A stretch of DNA of 64,000 nucleotides, from the NCBI GenBank assembly GCA_035279905.1, contig DATEGZ010000200.1, positions 1-64,000 of the forward strand. The letters are read 5' to 3'. This document shows, one piece after another, positions 8,590 to 15,611 of this stretch. This DNA is from DATEGZ01 sp035279905. Its GTDB lineage: Bacteria > Acidobacteriota > Vicinamibacteria > Vicinamibacterales > SCN-69-37. The translations under genes and the position numbers were made by a program. The stretch's first letter is position 1. Each line of letters opens with the position of its first letter. The notes beneath the pieces are model-generated. The model was not told the origin of the DNA. It saw only the letters and a program-made list of their open reading frames with translations, and searched no databases.

Positions 8590-9579
8590 ATGACGCCTTC
8601 CGCTGCATTCGCGTTCGGATCGGTGACCGTTCCGCCCGGGTCGATCGTGTCCGGCATGCTCGATGTGCCGGTCAGCGGCACCAGTCCGGCCTCCTTCGTG
8701 CCGTTTTCCGTGCTCCACGGCACGTCGCCGGGCCCTGTGCTCGCGCTGGTGGCCGGCGTGCACGGCATGGAGTACGCGCCAATCCTCGCGCTGCAGCGGT
8801 TGCGCCGCACGATCGATCCCAAGACGCTGCGCGGTACCGTGCTCATGATTCACACGGCCAACGTGCCGTCGTTCCTCGGCCGCACGATCTACTACTCGCC
8901 CATCGATGGCCAGAATCTCAATCGCGTGTTTCCCGGCAAGGCCGACGGCACGCTGTCCGAGCGCCTCGCGCACGTCATCACGCGCGAGGTGATCGCGCGC
9001 GCGACGCACGTGCTCGATCTGCACGGCGGCGACGGCAACGAGCAGCTGCGCCCGTACGCGTACTGGATCACGAGCGGCGATCCGGCCGTCGCGGACGCGA
9101 GCCGCGAGCTCGCGCTCGCCTTCGGCCTCGAGCGCATCGTCGTGGACGACGAGCGGCCGACGGATGCGGCAGTCTCGCTGTACTTGTCGAACACGGCGAT
9201 CACGCGCGGCAAGCCGGCGGTCACGACGGAGGCCGGCGGCCTGGGCCAGACGGACGAGACGGCGATCGCGTTGATCGAACGCGGCGTCGCCGGCGTGCTG
9301 CGCCATCTCGGCATGCGCAACGACGGGCCGTCACCGCTCGCCGCGCCGGTGTGGATCACGAAGAACGTCGTGCTTCGCGCCCACGAGACCGGTCTCTTCT
9401 TCCCGGCGGTGTCGTGCGGCGAGATCGTCGCCGCCGAAGCCGCCATCGGCCACATCACGGATTTTCACGGGCGCGTTCTTGAAGAGATCGTCGCGCCGTT
9501 CGCGGGAGAGATTCTCTACGTCGTGCGCACGCCGCCGATGACGATCGGCGAGCCGATTGCGATGATTGGCGCGGCGTGA
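8590..9579 (+). CDS. Succinylglutamate desuccinylase/aspartoacylase family deacylase
   Basis: A 329-residue zinc hydrolase of the AstE/AspA (M14-like) group, which removes acyl groups from amino acids or related amides. GVHGMEYAP near residues 55-63 supplies the first His and the Glu zinc ligands. LDLHGGDGN near residue 143 supplies the second His. TTEAGGLG near residue 218 resembles the catalytic Glu region. A C-terminal beta domain (GEILYVVRTPPMTIGEPIAMIG) is typical of the family. No signal peptide is evident. It ends 3 bp from the convergent MocR gene. The exact substrate is unknown. Confidence 0.85.
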   Translation: MTPSAAFAFGSVTVPPGSIVSGMLDVPVSGTSPASFVPFSVLHGTSPGPVLALVAGVHGMEYAPILALQRLRRTIDPKTLRGTVLMIHTANVPSFLGRTIYYSPIDGQNLNRVFPGKADGTLSERLAHVITREVIARATHVLDLHGGDGNEQLRPYAYWITSGDPAVADASRELALAFGLERIVVDDERPTDAAVSLYLSNTAITRGKPAVTTEAGGLGQTDETAIALIERGVAGVLRHLGMRNDGPSPLAAPVWITKNVVLRAHETGLFFPAVSCGEIVAAEAAIGHITDFHGRVLEEIVAPFAGEILYVVRTPPMTIGEPIAMIGAA

Positions 9580-9582
9580 CGG

Positions 9583-11103
9583 CTACGCGCCGGTCGCGAG
9601 CGACGAGGGCTCGCGCGCGGCGGTCACGATCGCTCGCGCCAGGGCCTTCGCGCCGTCCTCGGCGCGATCGGCCGGCTGCGCCGAGTAGCACAGGCGCAGC
9701 TCGTGCGCGCCGCCGCGATCCACGTAAAACGGCTCGCCCGTGAGAAAGACGACGGACTCGCGCATCGCCGCGTCGCGCACGGCCTCGGCCCTCACGGCCG
9801 GGCCCAGCTGACACCAGAGGTACAGCCCGCCGTCGGGCACGGCGAAGCGCAGCTGGCCCGCTGGCACATGCTGGCGCAGCGCGCGAACGAGCGCGTCCCG
9901 CCGCAGCCGGTGCTCCGCCCGCAGCCGTGTGACGTGTCGATCGAACACGCCGTTCCGCAACAGCTCCGCGACGACGAGCTGCGACAGGTTGTGCGTGTGC
10001 GGATCGACCCGCTGCTTGATCATCGTGAGCTGCTCGACGATCGACGGCACCGCGGAAATCCAGCCCAGCCGCAGGCCCGGCGCGAGCATCTTCGAGAAGC
10101 TGTTCAGGTGGATGACGATGTTGTGCGCGTGATCGAGCGTGTAGAGCGACGGCGGCGGCGGTGAGGCCAGCGACAGCTCGCGATAGGTGTCGTCTTCGAC
10201 GATCGGCACGCGGTAGCGCGCGGCCAGCTCGAGGACGTCGCGGCGCACGCGCAGCGGCAGCGTCACGCCGGTCGGGTTCTGATGCGTCGGGTTGAGATAG
10301 AGGAGCTTCGGCCGGTACCGGAGCAGCAGTTCCTCGAGCTCGCCCGCGTCGGCGCGGAGGAGGTCCCAGCCGACCAGGCGCGCGCCTGCGCTGCGAAAGC
10401 TGTCGATGGCACCGAGGTAGCCAGGACGATCGACGATGACCGCGTCGCCGGGATCGACGAGGCAGCGCGCGAGCAGATCGAGGCCCTGCTGCGCGCCGGC
10501 CACGACGAGCACGTTGTCGGGCGCGCCGCCGAATCGCTCGCTGATGGCCGCGCGGAACAGCGGCTCGCCTTCCGTCGCGCCGAGGCGCCACGGCGCCGTA
10601 CCGTCGCGCGAGAGAATCGACTCGGTCGCGTCGCGAAACTCCTTTGTCGGAAAGAGCTCGAGCGCGGGCTGCCCGGCGGCGAACGAGAGCAGGCGCGGGT
10701 TGGCGGCGTCGCGCACGAGATCGCGCACGGTGGTGCGGCTCGACTGGAGCGCCGCGGCCGACACCTTGCCTCGCCAGGCAAACGGCGCGCTGCCGGGATC
10801 GGGCCGCGCGCACACGAACGTGCCGCGCCCGACGTAGCCGCGGACCAGGCCGCGCGCTTCGAGCTCGCGGTAGGCGCTCACGACGGTCGTGCGGCTGATC
10901 CGCAGCGCGCGCGCGAGGTCACGCTCGGGCGGCAGCTGAAAGCCGTCGTCGAGCCGGCCCTGCGTGAGCCCGTTTTCCACGAGATCGACGAGCCGCAGGT
11001 AGAACGGGCGCGTGCGCGGCATGCGGGTGGGATCGACGCGCAGCGCTCCGAACAGCTCATTCACCGACGCCACGTCGTGCCGAACGCGCGCGCCTGCACT
11101 CAC
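9583..11103 (-). CDS. MocR-type GntR/aminotransferase regulator
   Basis: A 506-residue fusion regulator. The N-terminal GntR winged helix covers about residues 30-100 (LPPERDLARALRISRTTVVS, then ELEARGLVRGYVGRGTFV). The rest is a fold-type I PLP aminotransferase domain, with the Schiff-base lysine in SFSKML near residue 335 and the phosphate-binding GLRLGWIS following. MocR proteins use PLP or a PLP-amino acid adduct as effector. The GTG start at 11101-11103 has AGGAGG five bases upstream. It is divergent from the branched-chain aminotransferase gene, and regulation of that gene is a reasonable inference. Confidence 0.93.
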   Translation of the reverse strand: MSAGARVRHDVASVNELFGALRVDPTRMPRTRPFYLRLVDLVENGLTQGRLDDGFQLPPERDLARALRISRTTVVSAYRELEARGLVRGYVGRGTFVCARPDPGSAPFAWRGKVSAAALQSSRTTVRDLVRDAANPRLLSFAAGQPALELFPTKEFRDATESILSRDGTAPWRLGATEGEPLFRAAISERFGGAPDNVLVVAGAQQGLDLLARCLVDPGDAVIVDRPGYLGAIDSFRSAGARLVGWDLLRADAGELEELLLRYRPKLLYLNPTHQNPTGVTLPLRVRRDVLELAARYRVPIVEDDTYRELSLASPPPPSLYTLDHAHNIVIHLNSFSKMLAPGLRLGWISAVPSIVEQLTMIKQRVDPHTHNLSQLVVAELLRNGVFDRHVTRLRAEHRLRRDALVRALRQHVPAGQLRFAVPDGGLYLWCQLGPAVRAEAVRDAAMRESVVFLTGEPFYVDRGGAHELRLCYSAQPADRAEDGAKALARAIVTAAREPSSLATGA

Positions 11104-11123
11104 AGCGGCCTCCTCGGAAACCA

Positions 11124-11187
11124 GTCCATTCTAGCGAATCCGGGAGTTTCTTGCGGTTTCCCGGGCCGCCCCTGGTACGGTCCATTC
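11124..11187. promoter_or_regulatory. Direct repeats in the MocR/aminotransferase gap
   Basis: GTCCATTC occurs twice in the same orientation, at 11124-11131 and 11180-11187, within the 165-bp divergent intergenic region. MocR regulators often bind direct repeats, so these are candidate operator half-sites. With only two copies the pattern could be chance. Confidence 0.35.
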
Positions 11188-11268
11188 GCAGATTGGATGT
11201 TTTCGTGCGCGCAGGCGGGCTCAATCATCGGGAGTGAGGGTGGCGCGTCCGCCCGGGAGGCTCAGGTC

Positions 11269-12198
11269 ATGGCAGCGAGCGGCATCGTATTCGTCGGCGG
11301 TCGGTTCGTTCCGGCGGACCAGGCCGCCGTCAGCGTCTTCGACCACGGCCTGCTCTACGGCGACGGCGTGTTCGAGGGCATTCGCGCGTACAACGGGCGG
11401 GTGTTCAAGCTCAGCCGCCACATCGAGCGGCTGTTCGATTCGGCGCACGCGATCCGCCTCAGCATTCCGGTCTCGCCCGCCGAGATGATCAACCTCGTCC
11501 TCGAGACCTGCCGGTTGAACGAGATCGTCGACGGCTACATCCGCCTCGTCGTCACGCGCGGGGCGGGTGCGCTCGGCATCGACCCGCGATCCTGCGCGCG
11601 CGCGGACGTCGTCGTGATCGCGCAGCCGAAGATGTCGATGTACGCGCACGAGCCGGGCACGGGCGTCAAGCTCGTCACGGCGTCGTTGCGGCGCATTCCG
11701 CCGGACGCGCTCAGCCCGTCCATCAAGTCGCTCAACTACCTCAACAACGTGCTGGCCCGGATCGAGGCAAACGACCGCGGCGCCGACGAGGCGCTGATGC
11801 TCGATCGCGACGGCTACGTCGCCGAAGCGACGGCCGACAACGTCTTCCTCGGCACCGAGCGCGGGCTCGTCACGCCGCCGACGTCGACGAATCTGCGCGG
11901 CATCACGCGCGAGACGGTGCTCGAGATCGCCGCCGACCTCGGCGTCCCGGCCGTCGAGCAGCGCTTCACGCTGTACGACGTGTGGACGGCGCGCGAAGCG
12001 TTCATGTGCGGCACCGGCGCCGAGATCGTCCCGATCGCGTCAGTGGACGGCCGCGTGATCGGCACGGGCGCGCCCGGACCGATCACCTCGCGGGTCGTCA
12101 GCGCCTACGATCGACTCGTCCGCTCCACGGGCACGCCGATCCCGCGCACCGCCGGCAGCTGGCCGGTGGCGTCGACGCCGGTGGCGCAGGCCTCCTGA
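11269..12198 (+). CDS. ilvE: Branched-chain amino acid aminotransferase (class IV)
   Basis: A 309-residue fold-type IV PLP enzyme that interconverts branched-chain amino acids and their 2-oxo acids. FDHGLLYGDGVFEGIR near the N-terminus is the class IV signature. Lys153 in SIKSLNYLNN is the expected PLP lysine, EATADNVF follows, and GTGAEIVPI near the C-terminus is the phosphate/substrate loop. The ATG at 11269 follows GGGAGG by 8 bases. The frame is open far upstream, but that region is antisense to the MocR gene and not coding. RidA lies immediately downstream and MocR is divergent. A D-amino acid or aminodeoxychorismate lyase role is less likely given the motifs. Confidence 0.9.
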   Translation: MAASGIVFVGGRFVPADQAAVSVFDHGLLYGDGVFEGIRAYNGRVFKLSRHIERLFDSAHAIRLSIPVSPAEMINLVLETCRLNEIVDGYIRLVVTRGAGALGIDPRSCARADVVVIAQPKMSMYAHEPGTGVKLVTASLRRIPPDALSPSIKSLNYLNNVLARIEANDRGADEALMLDRDGYVAEATADNVFLGTERGLVTPPTSTNLRGITRETVLEIAADLGVPAVEQRFTLYDVWTAREAFMCGTGAEIVPIASVDGRVIGTGAPGPITSRVVSAYDRLVRSTGTPIPRTAGSWPVASTPVAQAS

Positions 12199-12236
12199 CC
12201 CGCCTTCGCTCCGGCTTCCGCCGGAGCTACGGCGGG
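12199..12236. repeat. REP-like double-stem hairpin after ilvE
   Basis: Starting on the base after the ilvE stop, CCCGCC (12199-12204) pairs with GGCGGG (12231-12236). Inside it GCTCCGGC (12208-12215) pairs perfectly with GCCGGAGC (12220-12227) around a TTCC tetraloop. Only 3-base bulges separate the stems. It could be a terminator, an mRNA 3'-end stabiliser or a repetitive extragenic palindrome. Confidence 0.65.
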
Positions 12237-12244
12237 CAAGCAGC

Positions 12245-12250
12245 TACAAT
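12245..12250 (+). promoter_or_regulatory. -10-like box just before ridA
   Basis: TACAAT (12245-12250) lies 7 bases before the ATG at 12258. No convincing -35 or ribosome-binding site is present. If used, it would give a leaderless ridA transcript. Confidence 0.3.
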
Positions 12251-12257
12251 GCGCGGC

Positions 12258-12647
12258 ATGCCGACGCATCGACCCGTACACGCTTCCAATCTCCCTCGGC
12301 CCGCCGGTCCGTATTCGCCCGGCATGGGTTTCGAACGGCTGGTGTTCGTCTCAGGGCAAGGCGCGACCGATCCGGCGACCGGTCAGCTGGCCGGCCCGGA
12401 CGTCGAGACGCAGACCGAGCAGGTCCTCAAGAACGTGCGCGCGATTCTCGTCGCCGCGGGATCGGACTTGCAGTACGTGCTGCGCTGCGGGGTGTTCCTG
12501 ATCGATATCCGCGAGTTCGAGAAGATGAACGGCGTGTACTCGCGGATGTTCGGCGAACATCGGCCGGCCCGCACGACGGTTCAGGCGGCCGCGCTGCCCG
12601 GCGCGGGCCTGCGCGTCGAGATCGACTGCATCGCCTACGTGCCGTAG
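12258..12647 (+). CDS. ridA: RidA family imine/enamine deaminase
   Basis: A 129-residue protein of the RidA/YjgF family, which hydrolyses reactive 2-aminoacrylate-type enamines and imines released by PLP enzymes. Family hallmarks are AGPYSPG near the N-terminus, VFVSGQGATDPATG, and the C-terminal RPARTTVQAAALPGAG containing the conserved substrate-carboxylate Arg. Two ATGs are possible, 12249 and 12258; 12258 is preferred because TACAAT at 12245-12250 would place transcription start there. It follows ilvE by 59 bp. Pairing with an aminotransferase fits its role in protecting PLP enzymes. Confidence 0.9.
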   Translation: MPTHRPVHASNLPRPAGPYSPGMGFERLVFVSGQGATDPATGQLAGPDVETQTEQVLKNVRAILVAAGSDLQYVLRCGVFLIDIREFEKMNGVYSRMFGEHRPARTTVQAAALPGAGLRVEIDCIAYVP

Positions 12648-12743
12648 AAGATGACGCCGGGAGTAGTTTTACGCAAAACGTAAAACCACCCCCGGCGTCC
12701 GAGTAGTTTTACGCTTTGCGTAAAACTACTCCCGGCGTCATTT
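12648..12743. repeat. 96-bp compound palindrome between convergent genes
   Basis: Perfect 27-bp inverted arms occupy 12651-12677 and 12715-12741. Each half also forms its own hairpin: GTTTTACG/CGTAAAAC at 12666-12673/12679-12686 and again at 12706-12713/12719-12726. GACGCCGGG/CCCGGCGTC (12653-12661/12691-12699) closes the left half. The element exactly fills the gap between the ridA stop and the dihaem oxidoreductase stop. Its A/T-rich core stands out from the GC-rich neighbours. Confidence 0.85.
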
Positions 12744-13964
12744 TCACAGCGACGCCAGGAACGTCAGCAACTGCAGTTTTCTGAAGTCCGACAGATTGCG
12801 GTACCGCTGGATCACGTTCGCAGCTTCGCCGGCGTGCCGCAGGATCGCGGCGTTCACCGTCAGCGATTCACCGTCGTGCATGAATCGGTTGTGCGTGCGC
12901 AGGCCCCAGAGCGGCGCCGTGCGCACCTTGTTGCGGGTGTCGTGGTCGCCTTGCTGGATGCCGTCACCTGTGCCGACGTCGTGCATCAGAAAATCCCCGA
13001 ACGGGTGGATGATCTTGTTGCCGAGCGCCGCCGGCACGACGAATGCTCCGCCGGCGAACGACGTGCCGGTCGGCGCCGTCGTGATCGACTTGACGTGGCA
13101 GGTCGCGCAGCCAATCGCGTCGAACACGTCTTCGCCGTCTTGCGCATCGCGAGTGGCCGCGAGCGCGGTGTCACGCGGCGGCGCCTTCGACGCGCGCATG
13201 AACTGCGCGAACAGCGCGACGTCCTCGCCGTTGTCCTCCGGATCGGGAACCGGATCGAACGCGGCGATGGACCGCCCGTTCGACGTGTTCTCGGTCGGCG
13301 CCAGCGGGCTGGTCACGCCCATCTCATTCAGGTACGCGTCGGCCGAAAACGACACCAGGCTGGCGTGCTGGTCCTTCCATCCGAACCGGCCGATGCGCCT
13401 CCGGCCGTTCGACTCCAGCACCGAGACGAGCAGGATGTCGCCCTGCATGCCTGGCGGCTGGTTCTGCGCGATCGCGCGGAGCGTGTTGTCGTCGATGGCC
13501 TCAACGTAGCCGTCGCCGAGCGTGTTGAGCGAGGTCCGGAAACTCCTGGTCTCGTTGCCGGGCAGCAGCTGCTCCATCAGCGCAGCGTTCGTGGTCCGGC
13601 TGTGAATCAACGAGCCTCCAGGATGATCGGTGAACGTGTCCGAGCGCGCGTCGTAGTGCCCGGCGCGCAGCTCGGTGATCTGGCTGGTGGCGCCGCTGAC
13701 GGGGTTCTGGTGACACTCGGCACAGGATTGTGCGTTGTACATCGGGCCCAGACCGTCGCCAGTGCCCTCCCGCTCTTCGAACGTCGCTCGCGCGAGGTCG
13801 AATTGGGCCTGAGTCACCATGCCGTTGCTCAGGTTGTCGAATCCCGCGAGCGCTTCGGTCGGGGCGTTACTGTGGAATTGCTGCTGGCCTTCCGTGCTGG
13901 CGACGGCGAGAGCAAGACACGATGCCGATAGATACACTACGAGCGTAGTTCTTGGTGCCTTCAT
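12744..13964 (-). CDS. Dihaem oxidoreductase (DHOR/DUF1111 type)
   Basis: A 406-residue exported c-type cytochrome. Two haem motifs are visible: CAECH near residue 80 and CATCH near residue 280. The segments GDGLGPMYNAQSCAECHQNP, TAPLWGLRTHNRFMHDGES and ILRHAGEA are typical of the DHOR family (putative peroxidases, formerly DUF1111). A signal peptide precedes STEGQQQ. The ATG at 13962-13964 has GGAGG 7 bases upstream. Function is probably periplasmic electron transfer or peroxide reduction; the physiological partner is unknown. Confidence 0.85.
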   Translation of the reverse strand: MKAPRTTLVVYLSASCLALAVASTEGQQQFHSNAPTEALAGFDNLSNGMVTQAQFDLARATFEEREGTGDGLGPMYNAQSCAECHQNPVSGATSQITELRAGHYDARSDTFTDHPGGSLIHSRTTNAALMEQLLPGNETRSFRTSLNTLGDGYVEAIDDNTLRAIAQNQPPGMQGDILLVSVLESNGRRRIGRFGWKDQHASLVSFSADAYLNEMGVTSPLAPTENTSNGRSIAAFDPVPDPEDNGEDVALFAQFMRASKAPPRDTALAATRDAQDGEDVFDAIGCATCHVKSITTAPTGTSFAGGAFVVPAALGNKIIHPFGDFLMHDVGTGDGIQQGDHDTRNKVRTAPLWGLRTHNRFMHDGESLTVNAAILRHAGEAANVIQRYRNLSDFRKLQLLTFLASL

Positions 13965-14217
13965 TTCGGTGCCTCCGAACGCTGACGGGGGGCCGCCAGC
14001 GTGTGCCTGACGGACGTACGACGACGAACGACGTGGCTGGGGAACTTCAGGGTCGAACGGCAGGGAGTGCGCGCGACAAATCGATCGCGAAACCGTGCGG
14101 GGAGGCGTTTGATCTGAGGAAGCGGGCGAAGTGTAGCACCATCACCCCTCACTCGCACCCGGTATTTTCGTATCATGTGCCCCGGCCCGCGTGTTTCTTC
14201 GACCCGAGAGGGACCGT

Positions 14218-14523
14218 ATGAGCACGATGCGCAAATGCCCGAGCTGCAGCGTGACGCTCACGCGCTACGAGTGGTCGCGACTGTGGTGGATGTCGTCGGT
14301 GCTGACCGGGAGGCTCGTGCAACCGTGCAAGGAGTGCGGCGCGCTGATTCGTCTGTCGGCGTTGACGCTGCTCACCGGCGTCGGCGCCGTCGGCCTCATC
14401 GTATCCGCCGGACTGCTGTTCAAATGGCAGTCGATCTGGCTGCTGCTGCTGGCGCTCGGATTCGCCATCGTGATTCTGATCGGCGTACTCGGCACGAGAT
14501 TGGAGACGGTACCTTCCGCATGA
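14218..14523 (+). CDS. Small zinc-ribbon membrane protein
   Basis: A 101-residue protein with a Cys pair near the N-terminus (CPSC) and another around residue 40 (CKEC), forming a probable zinc ribbon. Two hydrophobic helices follow (LTLLTGVGAVGLIVSAGLLF and LLLLALGFAIVILIGVLG). The ATG at 14218 follows GAGAGGGA. Its stop overlaps the next start (ATGA, 14520-14523), so it is coupled to the large secreted protein downstream. I do not recognise a named family. Nothing else convincing is present in the 253-bp gap upstream of it. Confidence 0.75.
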   Translation: MSTMRKCPSCSVTLTRYEWSRLWWMSSVLTGRLVQPCKECGALIRLSALTLLTGVGAVGLIVSAGLLFKWQSIWLLLLALGFAIVILIGVLGTRLETVPSA

Positions 14524-15611
14524 CCAGGCGCGTTCTCGCTGTCACCGCGTCGTGTGCACTCGCGCTCGCCGTGTTCGTCCCGACGATCGCCGGACGACAA
14601 GGATCGCCTCCGCCGCTGGCGCAAACCGCACCGCCCGCGACAATCACCAAGGGCGATTTCAAGTTTGCGTACGACGATCGCGGCATCTCGAGCCTGGCCA
14701 ACGCGCAGGATCCGTTTGGCGCCACGCTGACGACGCCCGCGACGACCGGTGGACGCGGAGGGCGAGGCGGCCAGGGCGCACCGGCCGCGACGCTCGGGCT
14801 GACGTTGAGCTACCGCGTCGGCGAACGCACCGAGTGGACGAGCTACACGCGCGGATCGCGGACGCCGGCAGCCGCGGACGCGAGCGCCGTCAGCTACGCG
14901 TCAACCGCGGGTCCGCTCAAGGTCGTCGAGACGTACACGACCGACGGGCGCGTGCTCGACTGGACGGTCGATCTGGAAGCGGCGGGCCAGCCGGTGCACG
15001 TCGGTGATCTCGGGATCTCGATCCCCGTGCAGGGCCCGACGGGCGCAACGCCGGCGGACATCTTCGAGCGCGGCTTCCTGAAGCACCAGTTCGTGTCGGG
15101 CGCCGGGTCGTTCTTCTACTACGTGCGCGCGTCGGGCGCGCCGCCGTTCCTGCTGGTCACGATGCGGCCGGGCACGAAGCTCGAGTACACCGGCGGGGGC
15201 GGGGGCCGCGGCGGCGGCACCGTGGTACGTGCACTCCGCGAAAGTCGCGGCGGCAGAGCCGCGCGGCACGTGGCGGCAGCCGAACACTACGCTCGACCTC
15301 GCGCCGGGCAAGAAAGCGTCGTACGGATTCCGCATGCAGTGGGCGTCCAGCTACGAGGAGCTGCGCGACCTGATCTACCAGGCGGGCCTCTTCGACGTGC
15401 GCGTCGTGCCCGGCATGACGGTACCGTCCAACCTCAACGCGCGCTTCTCGCTTCACACGAAGGCACGGATCCAGTCGGTGACCGCCGAGTTTCCGGCCGA
15501 GACGACGATCGCGCCGCTCGCCGCGCCGCAAGTGCCGGCGTCGGCCGACACGCGCGTGTACGAGGTCACGTTCAAGAAGCTCGGCGAGAACATGCTGACG
15601 ATCACGCATGA
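14520..15611 (+). CDS. Large secreted protein, N-terminal part (frameshifted)
   Basis: The first part of one long gene. The ATG at 14520 overlaps the preceding stop. A signal peptide (MTRRVLAVTASCALALAVFV) is followed by a beta-rich domain with segments such as GDFKFAYDDRGISSLANAQD, LTLSYRVGERTEWTSY and GDLGISIPVQGPTG. Real coding in this frame ends in the Gly-rich run near 15192-15217. Beyond it this frame reads Arg/Ala-rich noise to a stop at 15609-15611. Losing one G from either G5 tract would continue directly into PWYVHSAKV of the next frame. The intact product would be about 970 residues. Confidence 0.7.
   Translation: MTRRVLAVTASCALALAVFVPTIAGRQGSPPPLAQTAPPATITKGDFKFAYDDRGISSLANAQDPFGATLTTPATTGGRGGRGGQGAPAATLGLTLSYRVGERTEWTSYTRGSRTPAAADASAVSYASTAGPLKVVETYTTDGRVLDWTVDLEAAGQPVHVGDLGISIPVQGPTGATPADIFERGFLKHQFVSGAGSFFYYVRASGAPPFLLVTMRPGTKLEYTGGGGGRGGGTVVRALRESRGGRAARHVAAAEHYARPRAGQESVVRIPHAVGVQLRGAARPDLPGGPLRRARRARHDGTVQPQRALLASHEGTDPVGDRRVSGRDDDRAARRAASAGVGRHARVRGHVQEARREHADDHA
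15192..15205 (+). other. Frameshift site (two G5 tracts)
   Basis: Two G5 runs (15195-15199 and 15201-15205) lie where the reading frame of the large secreted protein moves by one base. Upstream the protein is coherent in the 14520 frame, downstream in the 15229 frame. Either a sequencing/assembly indel or a genuine slippery tract could explain it. Confidence 0.75.

Noticed and set aside
10282..11268. Long N-terminal extension of the ilvE reading frame
   Set aside because: It is antisense to the MocR gene, and the ATG at 11269 has a good ribosome-binding site and matches the family start.
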